From Luteibacter aegosomaticola (GTDB lineage: Bacteria; Pseudomonadota; Gammaproteobacteria; Xanthomonadales; Rhodanobacteraceae): a stretch of 64,000 bases of DNA. Position numbers and translations under genes: made by a program. The DNA is taken from NCBI RefSeq assembly GCF_023078475.1, contig NZ_CP095741.1:4872001-4936000 (forward strand). Reading direction: 5' to 3'. Below are positions 1 to 8,167 of the stretch, piece after piece. Positions within the stretch are counted from its first letter, which is position 1; the number at the start of each line of letters is the position of its first letter. The notes beneath the pieces were generated by a model. It was not told the origin of the DNA. It saw only the letters and a list, made by a program, of their open reading frames with translations, and made no database searches.

Positions 1-121
1 AGGTGATGAAGGTGGCCCGGAGGGCGCCTTGCGTCGCCGCGAGCCGGCCATTGACGGCCGCCTGCACGCTAAGAAATGCACCGCCGAGGACGGCAAGAAT
101 CACCATGACTATCGTGAGCAT
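1..121 (-). CDS. YdcZ/DUF606-family membrane protein, partial (runs off the window)
   Basis: The reverse strand from 121 encodes a protein beginning MLTIVMVILAVLGGAFLSVQ, followed by a conserved-looking AAVNGRLA segment, before the window ends. This hydrophobic start with a small polar motif is typical of DMT-superfamily YdcZ (DUF606) inner-membrane transporters. Its ATG shares one base with the TGA stop of the upstream gene (TGATG), so the two are almost certainly translationally coupled. Only about 40 codons are visible. The substrate is unknown. Confidence 0.75.
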   Translation of the reverse strand, partial: MLTIVMVILAVLGGAFLSVQAAVNGRLAATQGALRATFIT

Positions 122-558
122 CAGTGGCCACCTGCGATCAGGACGAGGGAAGCGGCCACGCAGGCCAGGGCGATGACGCGACGACGGTTCACCGGGCGCC
201 GTTCAGCGCCGAACCAGCCGTAGTGATCGATCAGGAGGCTCTTCGCCACCTGCCCCGCGAGTACGCCGGTCATCAGGAGGGTGATGCCGATGATGGGCGT
301 GGCGATCGTCAGGATGATCACGTAGGCCGGGCCCCAGACACCGCCGGTGAGCTGCCAGCCGGGTGCCGAGAGGAACGGGGTTGGGTTGCGCGGGCCCCAG
401 AACAGGACCAGCAGATAGGTAAGGGCCGCTTCGATACCGAAGAGCGACAGGCTGGCCCAGTAATGGCCGACCTGCTCACCCAGTGGGCCAAGGATGCCAG
501 CCTCCACGGACAGGCCCATGCCGGCCAGGATGACCAGCAGGATAGAGAGCAATTTCAC
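121..558 (-). CDS. DMT-family (YdcZ/DUF606) inner-membrane transporter
   Basis: This 145-residue protein has about five hydrophobic segments, at roughly residues 3-22, 35-52, 70-90, 92-110 and 127-142, and ends in RRPVNRRRVIALACVAASL. Its length matches the YdcZ/DUF606 family, whose members often occur as tandem half-size pairs forming one transporter. The next gene downstream (1-121) is a second copy joined by a one-base stop/start overlap, which fits a heteromeric pair. The divergent LysR gene at 671 probably controls it. The substrate cannot be read from the sequence. Confidence 0.8.
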   Translation of the reverse strand: MKLLSILLVILAGMGLSVEAGILGPLGEQVGHYWASLSLFGIEAALTYLLVLFWGPRNPTPFLSAPGWQLTGGVWGPAYVIILTIATPIIGITLLMTGVLAGQVAKSLLIDHYGWFGAERRPVNRRRVIALACVAASLVLIAGGH

Positions 559-633
559 GACAGGATCCGCCTAAGGGCATTGGAAAGGACGGGAGACTAC
601 GCGCGGACCCTTGTTCGAAAAACGGAAAAGACC

Positions 634-660
634 GCACAATTCCTGTGCAGGATTTGCACA
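634..660. promoter_or_regulatory. Candidate LysR operator with three half-sites
   Basis: Between the divergent transporter and LysR genes lie GCACA (634-638), TGTGC (644-648) and TGCACA (655-660). The first two form the palindrome GCACA-ATTCC-TGTGC. The last two form TGTGCA-GGATT-TGCACA. The half-sites are about one helical turn apart and end right at the LysR ribosome binding site (AGGG, 660-663). This is typical of LysR autoregulation, but the binding protein is inferred. Confidence 0.5.
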
Positions 661-670
661 GGGCTAGCCG

Positions 671-1594
671 GTGTCGTTGAATCTCCGCTCGATCCAGCTC
701 TATCTCGACGTGCTCGACCTCGGCAATTTCTCCGAGGTGGCGCGGCGCGAGGGCATGTCGCCATCGTCGGTGTCGCGGATCATCCATCAGCTGGAGACGG
801 AGCTCGGTACGCAGCTCCTTTACCGGAATACCCGGGCCATCATTCCGACCGAAGCGGGCCGCCACTACGGCGAGAGTTTCCGCCGGGTGGTCGCCGAGCT
901 CGATGAATCGCGCCAGCAGTTGAGGGATCGCGAGGACGTGCCCGGCGGGCTCGTGCGCATCAATGCACCGGTGGTCTTCGGCCAGAAACACATCGCACCG
1001 TGGCTTTCGGAGCTGTTCGCGCGCTATCCGCAGTTACAGGTCGACCTGGTCCAGACCGACGACTTCATCGATCCGCTGACGGATGCCGCGGACATTCTTT
1101 TCCGCATCGGACCGCTTGCAGACTCGGGCTTTCACGCACGCATCGTCGACCGCCCTGCGTACCACCTGGTCGCGACGCAGGGGTACATCGACCGTTTCGG
1201 TGCGCCCGCGTCGCCGCGCGATCTTCTGCAACACAACTGCCTGGTCTACAAGGGCGTCATTGGCGCGCAGAAGGCCTGGTTCCGCCGGCCCGGCGGTAAG
1301 GCGGAGATGCTGTCGCTCAGTGGTTCGCTGACCTCGAACAATGCCGAAACACTATTGAATGCGGCTCTCGGCGGCGCGGGCATCATCATGATGCCCGACT
1401 GGCAGGTGGGCGAACTGCTGCGGCAGGGCCGCTTCGTCAAACTGCTTCCCGACTACCTGCTATCGCCCAGCCAGGACGAACAGGTGCTGGCCATGCTCTA
1501 TCCGCACTCGCGCTACCTGCCGCTCAACGTGCGAACGGTGCTCGATTTCTTCGTGGAGAAGTTCGGCGAGCCGCCGTACTGGAAGTACGCCTAA
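671..1594 (+). CDS. LysR-family transcriptional regulator
   Basis: This 307-residue regulator has an N-terminal winged helix-turn-helix (residues 1-62, including NFSEVARREGMSPSSVSRII) and a periplasmic-binding-protein-like effector domain (about 92-300). The GTG start is chosen because AGGG at 660-663 sits seven bases upstream. It is divergent from the YdcZ-type pair and separated from it by palindromic half-sites, so those transporters are its likely targets. The effector is unknown. Confidence 0.9.
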   Translation: MSLNLRSIQLYLDVLDLGNFSEVARREGMSPSSVSRIIHQLETELGTQLLYRNTRAIIPTEAGRHYGESFRRVVAELDESRQQLRDREDVPGGLVRINAPVVFGQKHIAPWLSELFARYPQLQVDLVQTDDFIDPLTDAADILFRIGPLADSGFHARIVDRPAYHLVATQGYIDRFGAPASPRDLLQHNCLVYKGVIGAQKAWFRRPGGKAEMLSLSGSLTSNNAETLLNAALGGAGIIMMPDWQVGELLRQGRFVKLLPDYLLSPSQDEQVLAMLYPHSRYLPLNVRTVLDFFVEKFGEPPYWKYA

Positions 1595-1655
1595 GTTGTC
1601 CCGCTCGCCACAAATCTGGCGCCGCTGGCCCAGCTAGCGCCTACACTCGCCAGCC

Positions 1656-2738
1656 ATGAACCCGACCGACAAAGCCCCGGTGGCACCGTTTCGCGCTGGC
1701 ACGCTAGCCGCGCTGTGGGTCACGTTCTGGCTCCTGATGGTCTGCGCTTCCATGCAGGATGCCCTGCGCAACCCGCGGTTCGCCTGGTGGGAGCCGGGGC
1801 TTTGGGAGGGTAGCTCGGCGCTGGTAGCGTCGGGCTGGATGTGGCTGGCCGTGAGGGTTCGGGGACGTTACGCGCCCTTTCTAGACCAGCCGCTGGCGTG
1901 GTTCGGGCGCTACCTGCGTTGGTTTCCGCTTGTCGCCGTCACGTTCGTCGTAGCGGTCTACGCGATCCGCCTTGGCGTTTACGCGGCGGCCGGGCGGAAC
2001 TACGAGCATCCTGGCTGGGTCTTCGTGCTCGCCTACGAGAGTGTGAAGCTGGCCCTGTTCGCGGGGCTCTGGCTCGGCATCCTGTTCGGCATGGATTCGT
2101 ACGCGCAGTGGCAGCTCCAGCGCCATCGCCTGTTGCAGGCACAACGCGCGCTGGCCGAGGCGCAGCTTGCGCATCTGCAAGGCCAACTGCGGCCGCACTT
2201 CCTTTTCAACGCCTTGAACACGGTGTCGTCGCTGATGCATACCGATGTGCGCCGCGCCGATCATCTCGTGGCGACACTGGGCGACCTCCTGCGGATCAGC
2301 CTGCGCACGGCGGGCAACGCGACGACGCCCTTCGCCGAAGAGATACGTACCTTGCAGCTCTACGCCGAGGTCATGCGCGAACGCTTCCGCGACCGCGTGA
2401 CGCTGGATTGGCGTATCGACCCCGCGGTGGGCGATACGCCTGTGCCTGCGTTGCTCCTGCAGCCCCTGCTCGAGAACGTCTTCAAACACGGCGTCGAACG
2501 GACGACGGGTGCGGTGCACGTCACGGTGGCGGCTACGGCTGAAGGCGAAACGCTGGCGATCAGGATTCACCACTCAGGGGCGCTCCTCGCGTTCGGGCAT
2601 CAGGATGGCCTCGGCCTGGGCAACTGCCGGGACAGGCTCCGCATCCTTTACGGAGACGCGGCATCCCTCGCCATTCGCGATGAGGACGGCGGCGTGGCGA
2701 CCTACGTCTCCCTGCCGCGTCACGGACGTGACTCGTGA
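1656..2738 (+). CDS. LytS/YehU-type sensor histidine kinase (His_kinase family)
   Basis: This 360-residue membrane kinase has four hydrophobic segments in the first ~150 residues, a short coiled coil, the phosphoacceptor motif RPHFLFNALN (near residue 185) and a HATPase domain with LLLQPLLENVFKHG as the N box. It has the architecture of kinases that phosphorylate LytTR regulators, and its stop codon overlaps the start of exactly such a regulator. A TACACT hexamer (1642-1647) ends eight bases before the ATG and no Shine-Dalgarno is visible, so the mRNA may be leaderless. The signal is unknown. Confidence 0.9.
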   Translation: MNPTDKAPVAPFRAGTLAALWVTFWLLMVCASMQDALRNPRFAWWEPGLWEGSSALVASGWMWLAVRVRGRYAPFLDQPLAWFGRYLRWFPLVAVTFVVAVYAIRLGVYAAAGRNYEHPGWVFVLAYESVKLALFAGLWLGILFGMDSYAQWQLQRHRLLQAQRALAEAQLAHLQGQLRPHFLFNALNTVSSLMHTDVRRADHLVATLGDLLRISLRTAGNATTPFAEEIRTLQLYAEVMRERFRDRVTLDWRIDPAVGDTPVPALLLQPLLENVFKHGVERTTGAVHVTVAATAEGETLAIRIHHSGALLAFGHQDGLGLGNCRDRLRILYGDAASLAIRDEDGGVATYVSLPRHGRDS

Positions 2739-3475
2739 TGCGCGTCGTCATCGCCGACGACGAAGCGCCAGCCCGGGAGAAACTCGGGCGCTGGCTCCTT
2801 GAGGAGGCGGATATCCAACTGGTGGCTTCTTCTGAGGATGGCCTGTCCGCAGCGGAAGCCGTCGCACGGCTCCAACCAGATGTCGTGTTTCTCGATGTAC
2901 AAATGCCCGCGCTGTCGGGGCTGGAAGTCGCGGCGCAGATGGAGCCTTCAACGGCACCGCTCATCGTGTTCGTCACGGCCTTTGACGAGCATGCGGTGAA
3001 GGCCTTCGAACTGAACGCCGTCGATTACCTGCTGAAGCCGTACGATCGCGAGCGGCTGATGCGCACGCTCGCACGCGTACGTGAGCGCATCGCAGGGCAC
3101 GAATCCGGTGCGAAGGCCGTGGCGGCTAGCCGCTCAAGCGCGCCTTCATGCGATCGTCTTCTGGTCCCGGACGGCGAACGACTTCACCTCATCGACGCCA
3201 GCACGGTGGAATGGCTCGAAGCCGACGACAACTACGTCCATGTGCACACGCCATCGCGCCGTTACCTTCTTCGACGGACCTTGCAAGATCTCCTTACGCA
3301 GCTCGGCGAAGAGCGGTTCGTGCGCATCCACCGCTCGTCAGCCGTGAACCTGCAGGCCATTGGCTCGCTAACGCCGCTGTTCAAGGGCGACTACGAACTG
3401 CATCTGCGCAACGGCCACACCCTGCGGCTTAGCCGCCGCTACCGGGATGCGTTCTTCGCCCGCATGGGCCGCTAG
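2738..3475 (+). CDS. LytTR-family response regulator
   Basis: This 245-residue protein has an N-terminal receiver domain (1-115) with acidic DDE near residue 8, phosphoacceptor Asp in VVFLDVQMPALSG and Lys in LLKPYD. A C-terminal LytTR DNA-binding domain (about 140-243) includes DDNYVHVHTPSRRYLLRRTL and RFVRIHRSSAVN. The start is the ATG at 2738, which overlaps the kinase TGA by one base; an in-frame GTG at 2735 is less likely. It forms a two-component system with the preceding kinase. Targets may include the acyltransferase gene just downstream. Confidence 0.92.
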   Translation: MRVVIADDEAPAREKLGRWLLEEADIQLVASSEDGLSAAEAVARLQPDVVFLDVQMPALSGLEVAAQMEPSTAPLIVFVTAFDEHAVKAFELNAVDYLLKPYDRERLMRTLARVRERIAGHESGAKAVAASRSSAPSCDRLLVPDGERLHLIDASTVEWLEADDNYVHVHTPSRRYLLRRTLQDLLTQLGEERFVRIHRSSAVNLQAIGSLTPLFKGDYELHLRNGHTLRLSRRYRDAFFARMGR

Positions 3476-3578
3476 CGTCCGAGTCGCCCCGCCGCAGATC
3501 CCGTTCGCCCCATTTCCGCTGCAGCCACGACGTAGCGCACGCAGGATCGGCCCATCCACCAAGCGTGAGGGTCGAACC

Positions 3579-4745
3579 ATGCCTGCTATCGATGAAGCGC
3601 ACGAGCGCTACGACTTCCTGGATTGGCTACGCGTCATCGCCATCTTCGTGCTGTTCTTCTTCCACACGGGGATGATCTTCGTGGGCTGGGGCTGGCACGT
3701 CACCAACAACGAGACGATCCCTGCCCTGGCGTGGCCCATGGATATCGCGCACAGGTTGCGCATGCCGCTGCTGTTTGTGATTGCGGGCGCAGGCATGGCG
3801 TTCGCCCTTCGGCGGCGGAGTGCGGGTCAGTTTGCGCGGGAGCGCACGGTCAAGCTGCTTATCCCATTGGTCATCGGCATGTTCCTTATCGTGCCGCCGC
3901 AGATCTATTTCGAGCGCCTTCTCGCGGGCCAGTGGCATGGTGGGTACCTCGCGTTCTATGCGACTCGCGTGCTGCAGTTCCGGCCTTATCCGGCGGGCGA
4001 TTTCAGCTGGCACCATCTGTGGTTTATCGCTTACCTCTACATTTACGTGTTGCTGCTCTTGCCGCTCATGCTTTGGTGGAAGCGCGTTACGTGGCGCCCG
4101 ACACCCGGCCCCTGGCTGTTCTTGCTCGGCATACCGCTGGGTATCAACGAGGCCTGCCTGAAATCGGTGTTTCCTGAAGCGCACACGCTGGTCAATGACT
4201 GGTACATCTTCAATCACTACCTCCTGCTTACCACCTACGGCTATCTACTGGCCTCGATGCCCGGCGCATGGAAGTGGTTTGCCGATGTGCGCCGTTGGTC
4301 GCTTGGTGCCGGTAGCGCGGTGCTCGGCTTCCTCATCTGGGCACTCATCGCCGGCGTCGTGCCGCATGATTCGGTGGCTGACCACGTGGGCGCTAACGTA
4401 TTCACCTGGCTTTGGATGATGGTGTTCTTGGGCTACGGCTATCGGTATCTCTCGTTCGCGAATCCGTTGCTCGCATGGGCGAGGGATGCGAGCTATCCGG
4501 TTTATATCCTGCACCAGACCGTGATCGTGGCGATGGGCTATGTCGTGATCCAGGAGCCGTGGAGTCCGTGGACCAAGTACGTCACGGTGCTCCTGAGCAG
4601 CATGGCGATCTGCGTTTTCCTTTATGCGGCGATCGTGCGCCGGTGGTCCTTCCTGCGCTTTGCATTCGGCATGAAGGTGAGCGCGCAACGCCAGCCCTCT
4701 TCTACGGCGCTGCCCTCAGGCTCAGCGGTCGATGATATTCACTAG
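3579..4745 (+). CDS. Acyltransferase family 3 membrane protein (OpgC/OafA-like)
   Basis: This 388-residue polytopic protein has about ten hydrophobic segments. It begins with a cytoplasmic stretch and the family signature RYDFLDWLRVIAIFVLFFFH, where the Arg and His are the usual catalytic-region residues. Such proteins move acyl groups onto extracytoplasmic glycans or glucans. The ATG at 3579 is preferred over an upstream in-frame start because AGGG lies nine bases before it and the extra 44 codons look non-coding. It follows the LytS/LytT pair in the same direction, about 100 bp away. Confidence 0.82.
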   Translation: MPAIDEAHERYDFLDWLRVIAIFVLFFFHTGMIFVGWGWHVTNNETIPALAWPMDIAHRLRMPLLFVIAGAGMAFALRRRSAGQFARERTVKLLIPLVIGMFLIVPPQIYFERLLAGQWHGGYLAFYATRVLQFRPYPAGDFSWHHLWFIAYLYIYVLLLLPLMLWWKRVTWRPTPGPWLFLLGIPLGINEACLKSVFPEAHTLVNDWYIFNHYLLLTTYGYLLASMPGAWKWFADVRRWSLGAGSAVLGFLIWALIAGVVPHDSVADHVGANVFTWLWMMVFLGYGYRYLSFANPLLAWARDASYPVYILHQTVIVAMGYVVIQEPWSPWTKYVTVLLSSMAICVFLYAAIVRRWSFLRFAFGMKVSAQRQPSSTALPSGSAVDDIH

Positions 4746-4868
4746 GCCATAACAACCTGAACGGAGGGGCTAAAGGGCCTTTCCCAAATTCACTTTCCCG
4801 CAAGGAATCCGAAGGCATGCTCAGCTCGGCAGAACCCCGGCCCAGTGCCTCGTACGGAGATAAACCCC

Positions 4869-5159
4869 ATGCGCCATTCCGCCCTGTTGCTGGCCGCTTC
4901 GCTCGGCCTTGCTCTTACCTTCCAGGCGTCCGCTTCCGACCGGCCCGATCCGGGCAAGCTGACGACCAAATGCCTGGATGCCGCGGCGAAGAAGTTTGAT
5001 GTGAAAAACGATTACATCCAGTTGCAGCCGATCGCGGCTGCGGATTCGGGTTATTCGATCGCCGGCGTGGCTGATGCCGGTATGGACGGCAAGAAGAACT
5101 TCACTTGCCAGTTCGACAAGAAGGGCAAGCTGGCCAATCTGGTTCAGGAAGCCAAATAA
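4869..5159 (+). CDS. Small exported protein of unknown function
   Basis: The protein has 96 residues with a clear signal peptide (MRHSALLLAASLGLALTF..., predicted cleavage after ...QASA). The mature part is about 75 residues and Lys/Asp-rich, with two cysteines (TKCLDA and FTCQF) that could form one disulfide in the periplasm. GGAGA at 4856-4860 lies eight bases before the ATG and fixes the start. No family was recognised. It stands alone between the acyltransferase and a REP pair. Confidence 0.75.
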   Translation: MRHSALLLAASLGLALTFQASASDRPDPGKLTTKCLDAAAKKFDVKNDYIQLQPIAAADSGYSIAGVADAGMDGKKNFTCQFDKKGKLANLVQEAK

Positions 5160-5161
5160 CC

Positions 5162-5241
5162 TGTAGGAGCGCGCTTGCGCGCGATGTGCTTGCGGGGGGC
5201 TTGCCGCCTGCCGGCGGATCGCGCGCAAGCGCGCTCCTACA
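5162..5241. repeat. Inverted pair of REP elements
   Basis: A forward REP (5162-5185, core TAGGAGCGCGCTTGCGCGC) and its exact reverse complement (5218-5241) face each other across 32 bases, a REPIN-like arrangement. Each copy has an internal GCGCGC-TT-GCGCGC type stem. It lies between the ends of two convergent genes. Confidence 0.9.
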
Positions 5242-5270
5242 TGGGTGCTGTTACCCGGCACATCGGTGGT

Positions 5271-6191
5271 TTAGCCGCCGATGCGCACGATGATCTTGCC
5301 GCGGGCGTGACCTGTGGCGAGTTTCTCTAGCGCGGCGCGGGCGTCGGCGAGGTCGAAGATCGCGTCGGTGATGACCTGCAGCTTGCCTCGTTGGAACTGG
5401 GCGATGGCGTCGGCGAGATATGGCGTTGCCGTGGAAAAGAACACGGCGCTGCCTTCGTGGCCATCGCGGGCCTTGATCGAGAAATCCGCCAGCGTCGCGA
5501 TGCGGCCCTTCGGGCCAAGCACGGACCACGACTTCTCCAGCGTCTCGCCGCCGAACGTGTCGAGCACCACGTCGATATTTTCCAGGCGGGTGAAGTCGTC
5601 GAGGCGGTAGTCGAGCACCTCGTGTGCACCCAGTTCCCTGACGAGCGCGTGGTTGCGTTCGGATGCCGTGGCGATGATGTGCGCACCCGCCAGCGCCGCT
5701 ATCTGTACGGCCATGGTGCCTACGCCGCCTGCGCCGCCGTGAATCAATACGCGCTCGCCGTGCTGCAGCTTCGCCACATCGGTGAGGGCCTGTTTCGCGG
5801 TGCCGTACGTTGTCGGTAGTGACGCGGCCTGTTCGAAGCTCATCTCCGGAGGGATGCGCCGAACATCGGTGGCGGGCAGGCGCACCTGCTCGGCTAGCGC
5901 GCCGCCTGCGGTGGGCGCGGTGCGACCGAACACGCGGTCGCCCACATTGACCTCCGTGACGCCTTCACCGACGGCTTGGACGATGCCGCTGAAGTCCGAG
6001 CCTGGGGTGTAAGGCAGGTCGATGGGGAAGACCTGCTGCATGTAGCCGGCGATGATCTTCAGGTCGAGGGGGTTGAGGGCGGCCGCTTTGATGCTGATTA
6101 CGACTTCGCCTGGGGCGGGCATCGGGGGTTCGATGTCGGTGACGGTGACTGTTTCCGGGCCGCCGTAGGTTTGGATTTGGGTGGCTTTCAT
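5271..6191 (-). CDS. NADP-dependent quinone-oxidoreductase-like enzyme (MDR superfamily)
   Basis: This 306-residue protein has an N-terminal GroES-like domain (about 1-120, with PGSDFSGIVQAVGEGV) and a Rossmann domain (about 125-260) containing VLIHGGAGGVGTMAVQIAALAGA as the NADPH-binding turn. It lacks the structural-zinc cysteine cluster of classical alcohol dehydrogenases, so a zinc-independent quinone/enone reductase is more likely. The substrate is unknown. The SnoaL-like gene upstream is on the same strand but 69 bp away with a REP-like hairpin between them. Confidence 0.88.
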   Translation of the reverse strand: MKATQIQTYGGPETVTVTDIEPPMPAPGEVVISIKAAALNPLDLKIIAGYMQQVFPIDLPYTPGSDFSGIVQAVGEGVTEVNVGDRVFGRTAPTAGGALAEQVRLPATDVRRIPPEMSFEQAASLPTTYGTAKQALTDVAKLQHGERVLIHGGAGGVGTMAVQIAALAGAHIIATASERNHALVRELGAHEVLDYRLDDFTRLENIDVVLDTFGGETLEKSWSVLGPKGRIATLADFSIKARDGHEGSAVFFSTATPYLADAIAQFQRGKLQVITDAIFDLADARAALEKLATGHARGKIIVRIGG

Positions 6192-6225
6192 CGTGCGGGA
6201 GTTCTTGGGGGGATTCGCGAAAGAT

Positions 6226-6250
6226 GTCGCCCACAGGGTGGGCTCCTACG
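6226..6250. repeat. Divergent REP-like hairpin
   Basis: GTCGCCCACAGGGTGGGCTC continues into CTACG. Its stem GCCCAC-AGG-GTGGGC differs in sequence from the common REP of this window but keeps the flanking TCGC and GCTCCTAC. It is probably a second REP class, located between two same-strand genes. Confidence 0.6.
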
Positions 6251-6260
6251 GGTCTGCGCT

Positions 6261-6704
6261 TTAGATGGCCGGGAACTGGCCTAGCTGCATGAAGAGGGCG
6301 AACCAGTCTTCCATGTGCCAGGTGGTGGTGAGTTTCTGGTCCTTGAGGACGTGGAATTCGTGCAGGCGGAAGCTCACCGCTTTGCCGGTCGCCGGGATGC
6401 CGAAGATCTCGCCCTGGTGAGTGCCCGTGATCTCGGCGCGGACGCCGACCTTGCCGGGCTCCTGGACCATGTCGTGGATGGTGATGTTCACATCCGGGAA
6501 GGCCTGGACGAAGCCGCGGATGATGTCCTTGATGCCTTGCGGGCCAGCGGCTTGGCCAGGGGCGAGCGGGATGTCATCCCAGGTCGGGGTCAGCACCGCG
6601 TCGACGAGGTCAGGGTTCTTTTCACTGAAGGCGCGATAGAGGGTTTCAACGGCCTGGCGCTCGGCGAGCAGGCGGGTCTGGAGGTCGTTCTGGGTGGGGC
6701 TCAT
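6261..6704 (-). CDS. SnoaL-like ester cyclase family protein
   Basis: This 147-residue cytosolic protein has the NTF2-like/SnoaL fold pattern: an N-terminal helix (AVETLYRAFSEKNPDLVDAV), WDDIPLAPGQAAGPQGIKDI, then VRAEITGTHQGEIFGIPATG and a C-terminal W-rich strand (TTTWHMEDWFALFMQLG). Family members catalyse cyclisations or hydrolyses, but many have unknown roles. The start MSPTQND at 6704 is chosen as the beginning of recognisable homology; no strong ribosome site is visible. It is divergent from a LysR gene at 6802. Confidence 0.82.
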   Translation of the reverse strand: MSPTQNDLQTRLLAERQAVETLYRAFSEKNPDLVDAVLTPTWDDIPLAPGQAAGPQGIKDIIRGFVQAFPDVNITIHDMVQEPGKVGVRAEITGTHQGEIFGIPATGKAVSFRLHEFHVLKDQKLTTTWHMEDWFALFMQLGQFPAI

Positions 6705-6779
6705 GGGAGGTCCATCGGTGTGGGGTGGTTGATGGAGCTCATTCTCGGAAGCGCCATGGCATCCGTCCAACAGATACGC

Positions 6780-6795
6780 GATATACCGTAATATC
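6780..6795. promoter_or_regulatory. Candidate LysR operator GATAT-N6-ATATC
   Basis: The perfect inverted repeat GATAT-ACCGTA-ATATC lies seven bases before the LysR start codon and within the divergent intergenic region. It also contains the AT-rich TAATAT (6789-6794), which could be the LysR -10 element. It is a plausible autoregulatory site. Confidence 0.45.
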
Positions 6796-6801
6796 CATTT
6801 C

Positions 6802-7713
6802 ATGGATTTTCATGGCATCGACCTCAACCTCCTGGCCGCCTTCGACGCGCTGATGCGCGAGCGCAATGTCACGCGCGCGGCGGCCGAAGTCGGGGTGAGC
6901 CAGCCCGCCATGAGCGCCGCCCTGGCGCGGCTGCGCAAACTGGCAGGTGACCCGCTGTTCCACCGCAGCGCTGCAGGCCTCTTGCCCACGGCACGTGCCC
7001 GCGATCTCGCGGGGCCGATTGCCGAGGCACTCGAGCGGATCCGCACCGTGCTGGTGGAGGACACGGCGTTCGATCCCGCAGCGGCAACGCAGACGTTCAA
7101 GCTCGGCCTGCCCGACTACCCGGCGTTCGTGCTGCTGCCCGCGATCACCCTGGCGTTGCGCGAGAGCGCGCCTGGCGCGAATCTCTCCGTCCACTCGTTC
7201 ACCGGCCGCGATGAGGCCGTGGATAGGCTGGACGCAGGCGCCATCGATCTCGCGATCGGTGTGCTGCCGTCGCAGGCCGATCGGCGCTTCCTTTCCCGGC
7301 CGGTGTTGCGCGATACGTTCGTCACCATCATCGCCAACGAGCATCCCGCTGCGCGGCGCGGTATGGATATGAAGACCTTCCTCTCGCTATCGCACGTGCT
7401 GGCTTCACCGGAAGGGGATGGCTTTGGCCTCGTCGATCAGGCGCTGGCCCAGCAAGGCAAGAAGCGCAAGCTCGCGCTCACCTTGCCGCAGATGTTCGTC
7501 GTGCCATCGGTCGTCGCGCGCACGGACATGACCGCGACCGTCATGCGCCGGGTGGTCACGGCCTCGCCCGCCGCGCGTACCATCGCGACGTTCCCGCCGC
7601 CGGTACCGCTACCCGAGATCACATTCCATGCGATCTGGCATCGCCGCAACGATGCGAATCCGGCGCAGGCGTGGTTTCGCGATCTTGTCGCTGCCGTCGC
7701 AGAGAAGGTATGA
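6802..7713 (+). CDS. LysR-family transcriptional regulator (NodD/SyrM-like branch)
   Basis: This 303-residue protein opens MDFHGIDLNLLAAFDALMRE, followed by the helix-turn-helix NVTRAAAEVGVSQPAMSAALARLR (about 20-45). This start is characteristic of the LysR branch that includes NodD, PcaQ-like and SyrM proteins. The effector-binding domain spans about residues 90-300. It is divergent from the SnoaL-like gene, which with the downstream quinone reductase is its probable target. Confidence 0.9.
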   Translation: MDFHGIDLNLLAAFDALMRERNVTRAAAEVGVSQPAMSAALARLRKLAGDPLFHRSAAGLLPTARARDLAGPIAEALERIRTVLVEDTAFDPAAATQTFKLGLPDYPAFVLLPAITLALRESAPGANLSVHSFTGRDEAVDRLDAGAIDLAIGVLPSQADRRFLSRPVLRDTFVTIIANEHPAARRGMDMKTFLSLSHVLASPEGDGFGLVDQALAQQGKKRKLALTLPQMFVVPSVVARTDMTATVMRRVVTASPAARTIATFPPPVPLPEITFHAIWHRRNDANPAQAWFRDLVAAVAEKV

Positions 7714-7738
7714 CCATCGAAAGGGTACTGCGCGCGCG

Positions 7739-8107
7739 TTAGTGGCCAGCCGCGGCCTTCGCGGCATCCGCTTCCAGCTTGCCAATCTGCGCGGGCCCCA
7801 GCTTGCGCAGATCCGCGTACGCGGCATCGGTGAGGCCCTTGTCGCCGGTACCATCGCCGGAAACGTCGTAGGCGCCATCGCGGGGCAACAGGACGAACAT
7901 AAAAGGCGCCGCCTTGCTGCCTGTCGCGGCGACCAGCACCACGGTCTTCCCGTCGGAACAGCTATGGGCGACCCAATCGGTTCCGCCGTAGCGGCGGGTC
8001 ACGCCACCCTCGTTGCAGTCGAGCTTGGGGCGTTCCTGGGCCTGGACTCCCAGAGCCACGCACGCCATGCCTATCGCAACGAACACCTGCCGCACGCATC
8101 GGTTCAT
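7739..8107 (-). CDS. Exported hypothetical protein
   Basis: The 122-residue protein has a signal peptide (MNRCVRQVFVAIGMACVALG..., likely cut after GVQA). The mature region has one apparent cysteine pair (KLDCNEGG and AHSCSDGK) and a C-terminal ADAAYADLRKLGPAQIGKLE segment. No family was recognised with confidence. The ATG at 8107 is selected because it precedes the signal peptide directly; the longer open frame upstream runs into the next gene. It is convergent with LysR and divergent from the response regulator at 8168. Confidence 0.7.
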   Translation of the reverse strand: MNRCVRQVFVAIGMACVALGVQAQERPKLDCNEGGVTRRYGGTDWVAHSCSDGKTVVLVAATGSKAAPFMFVLLPRDGAYDVSGDGTGDKGLTDAAYADLRKLGPAQIGKLEADAAKAAAGH

Positions 8108-8167
8108 GGCCGCCTCCGGGAGTCGCGTCGATCCTAGCAGGCAGCGGGCACGCGCTACACTGGCCCC

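Noticed and set aside
124..906. 260-codon plus-strand open frame across the first transporter and LysR genes
   Set aside because: It covers the antisense of the YdcZ-like gene and a second frame of LysR; composition is not protein-like.
5162..5241. REP pair considered as an intrinsic terminator
   Set aside because: No T-run follows the hairpins and the same element occurs at many unrelated gene ends, so it is called a repeat.
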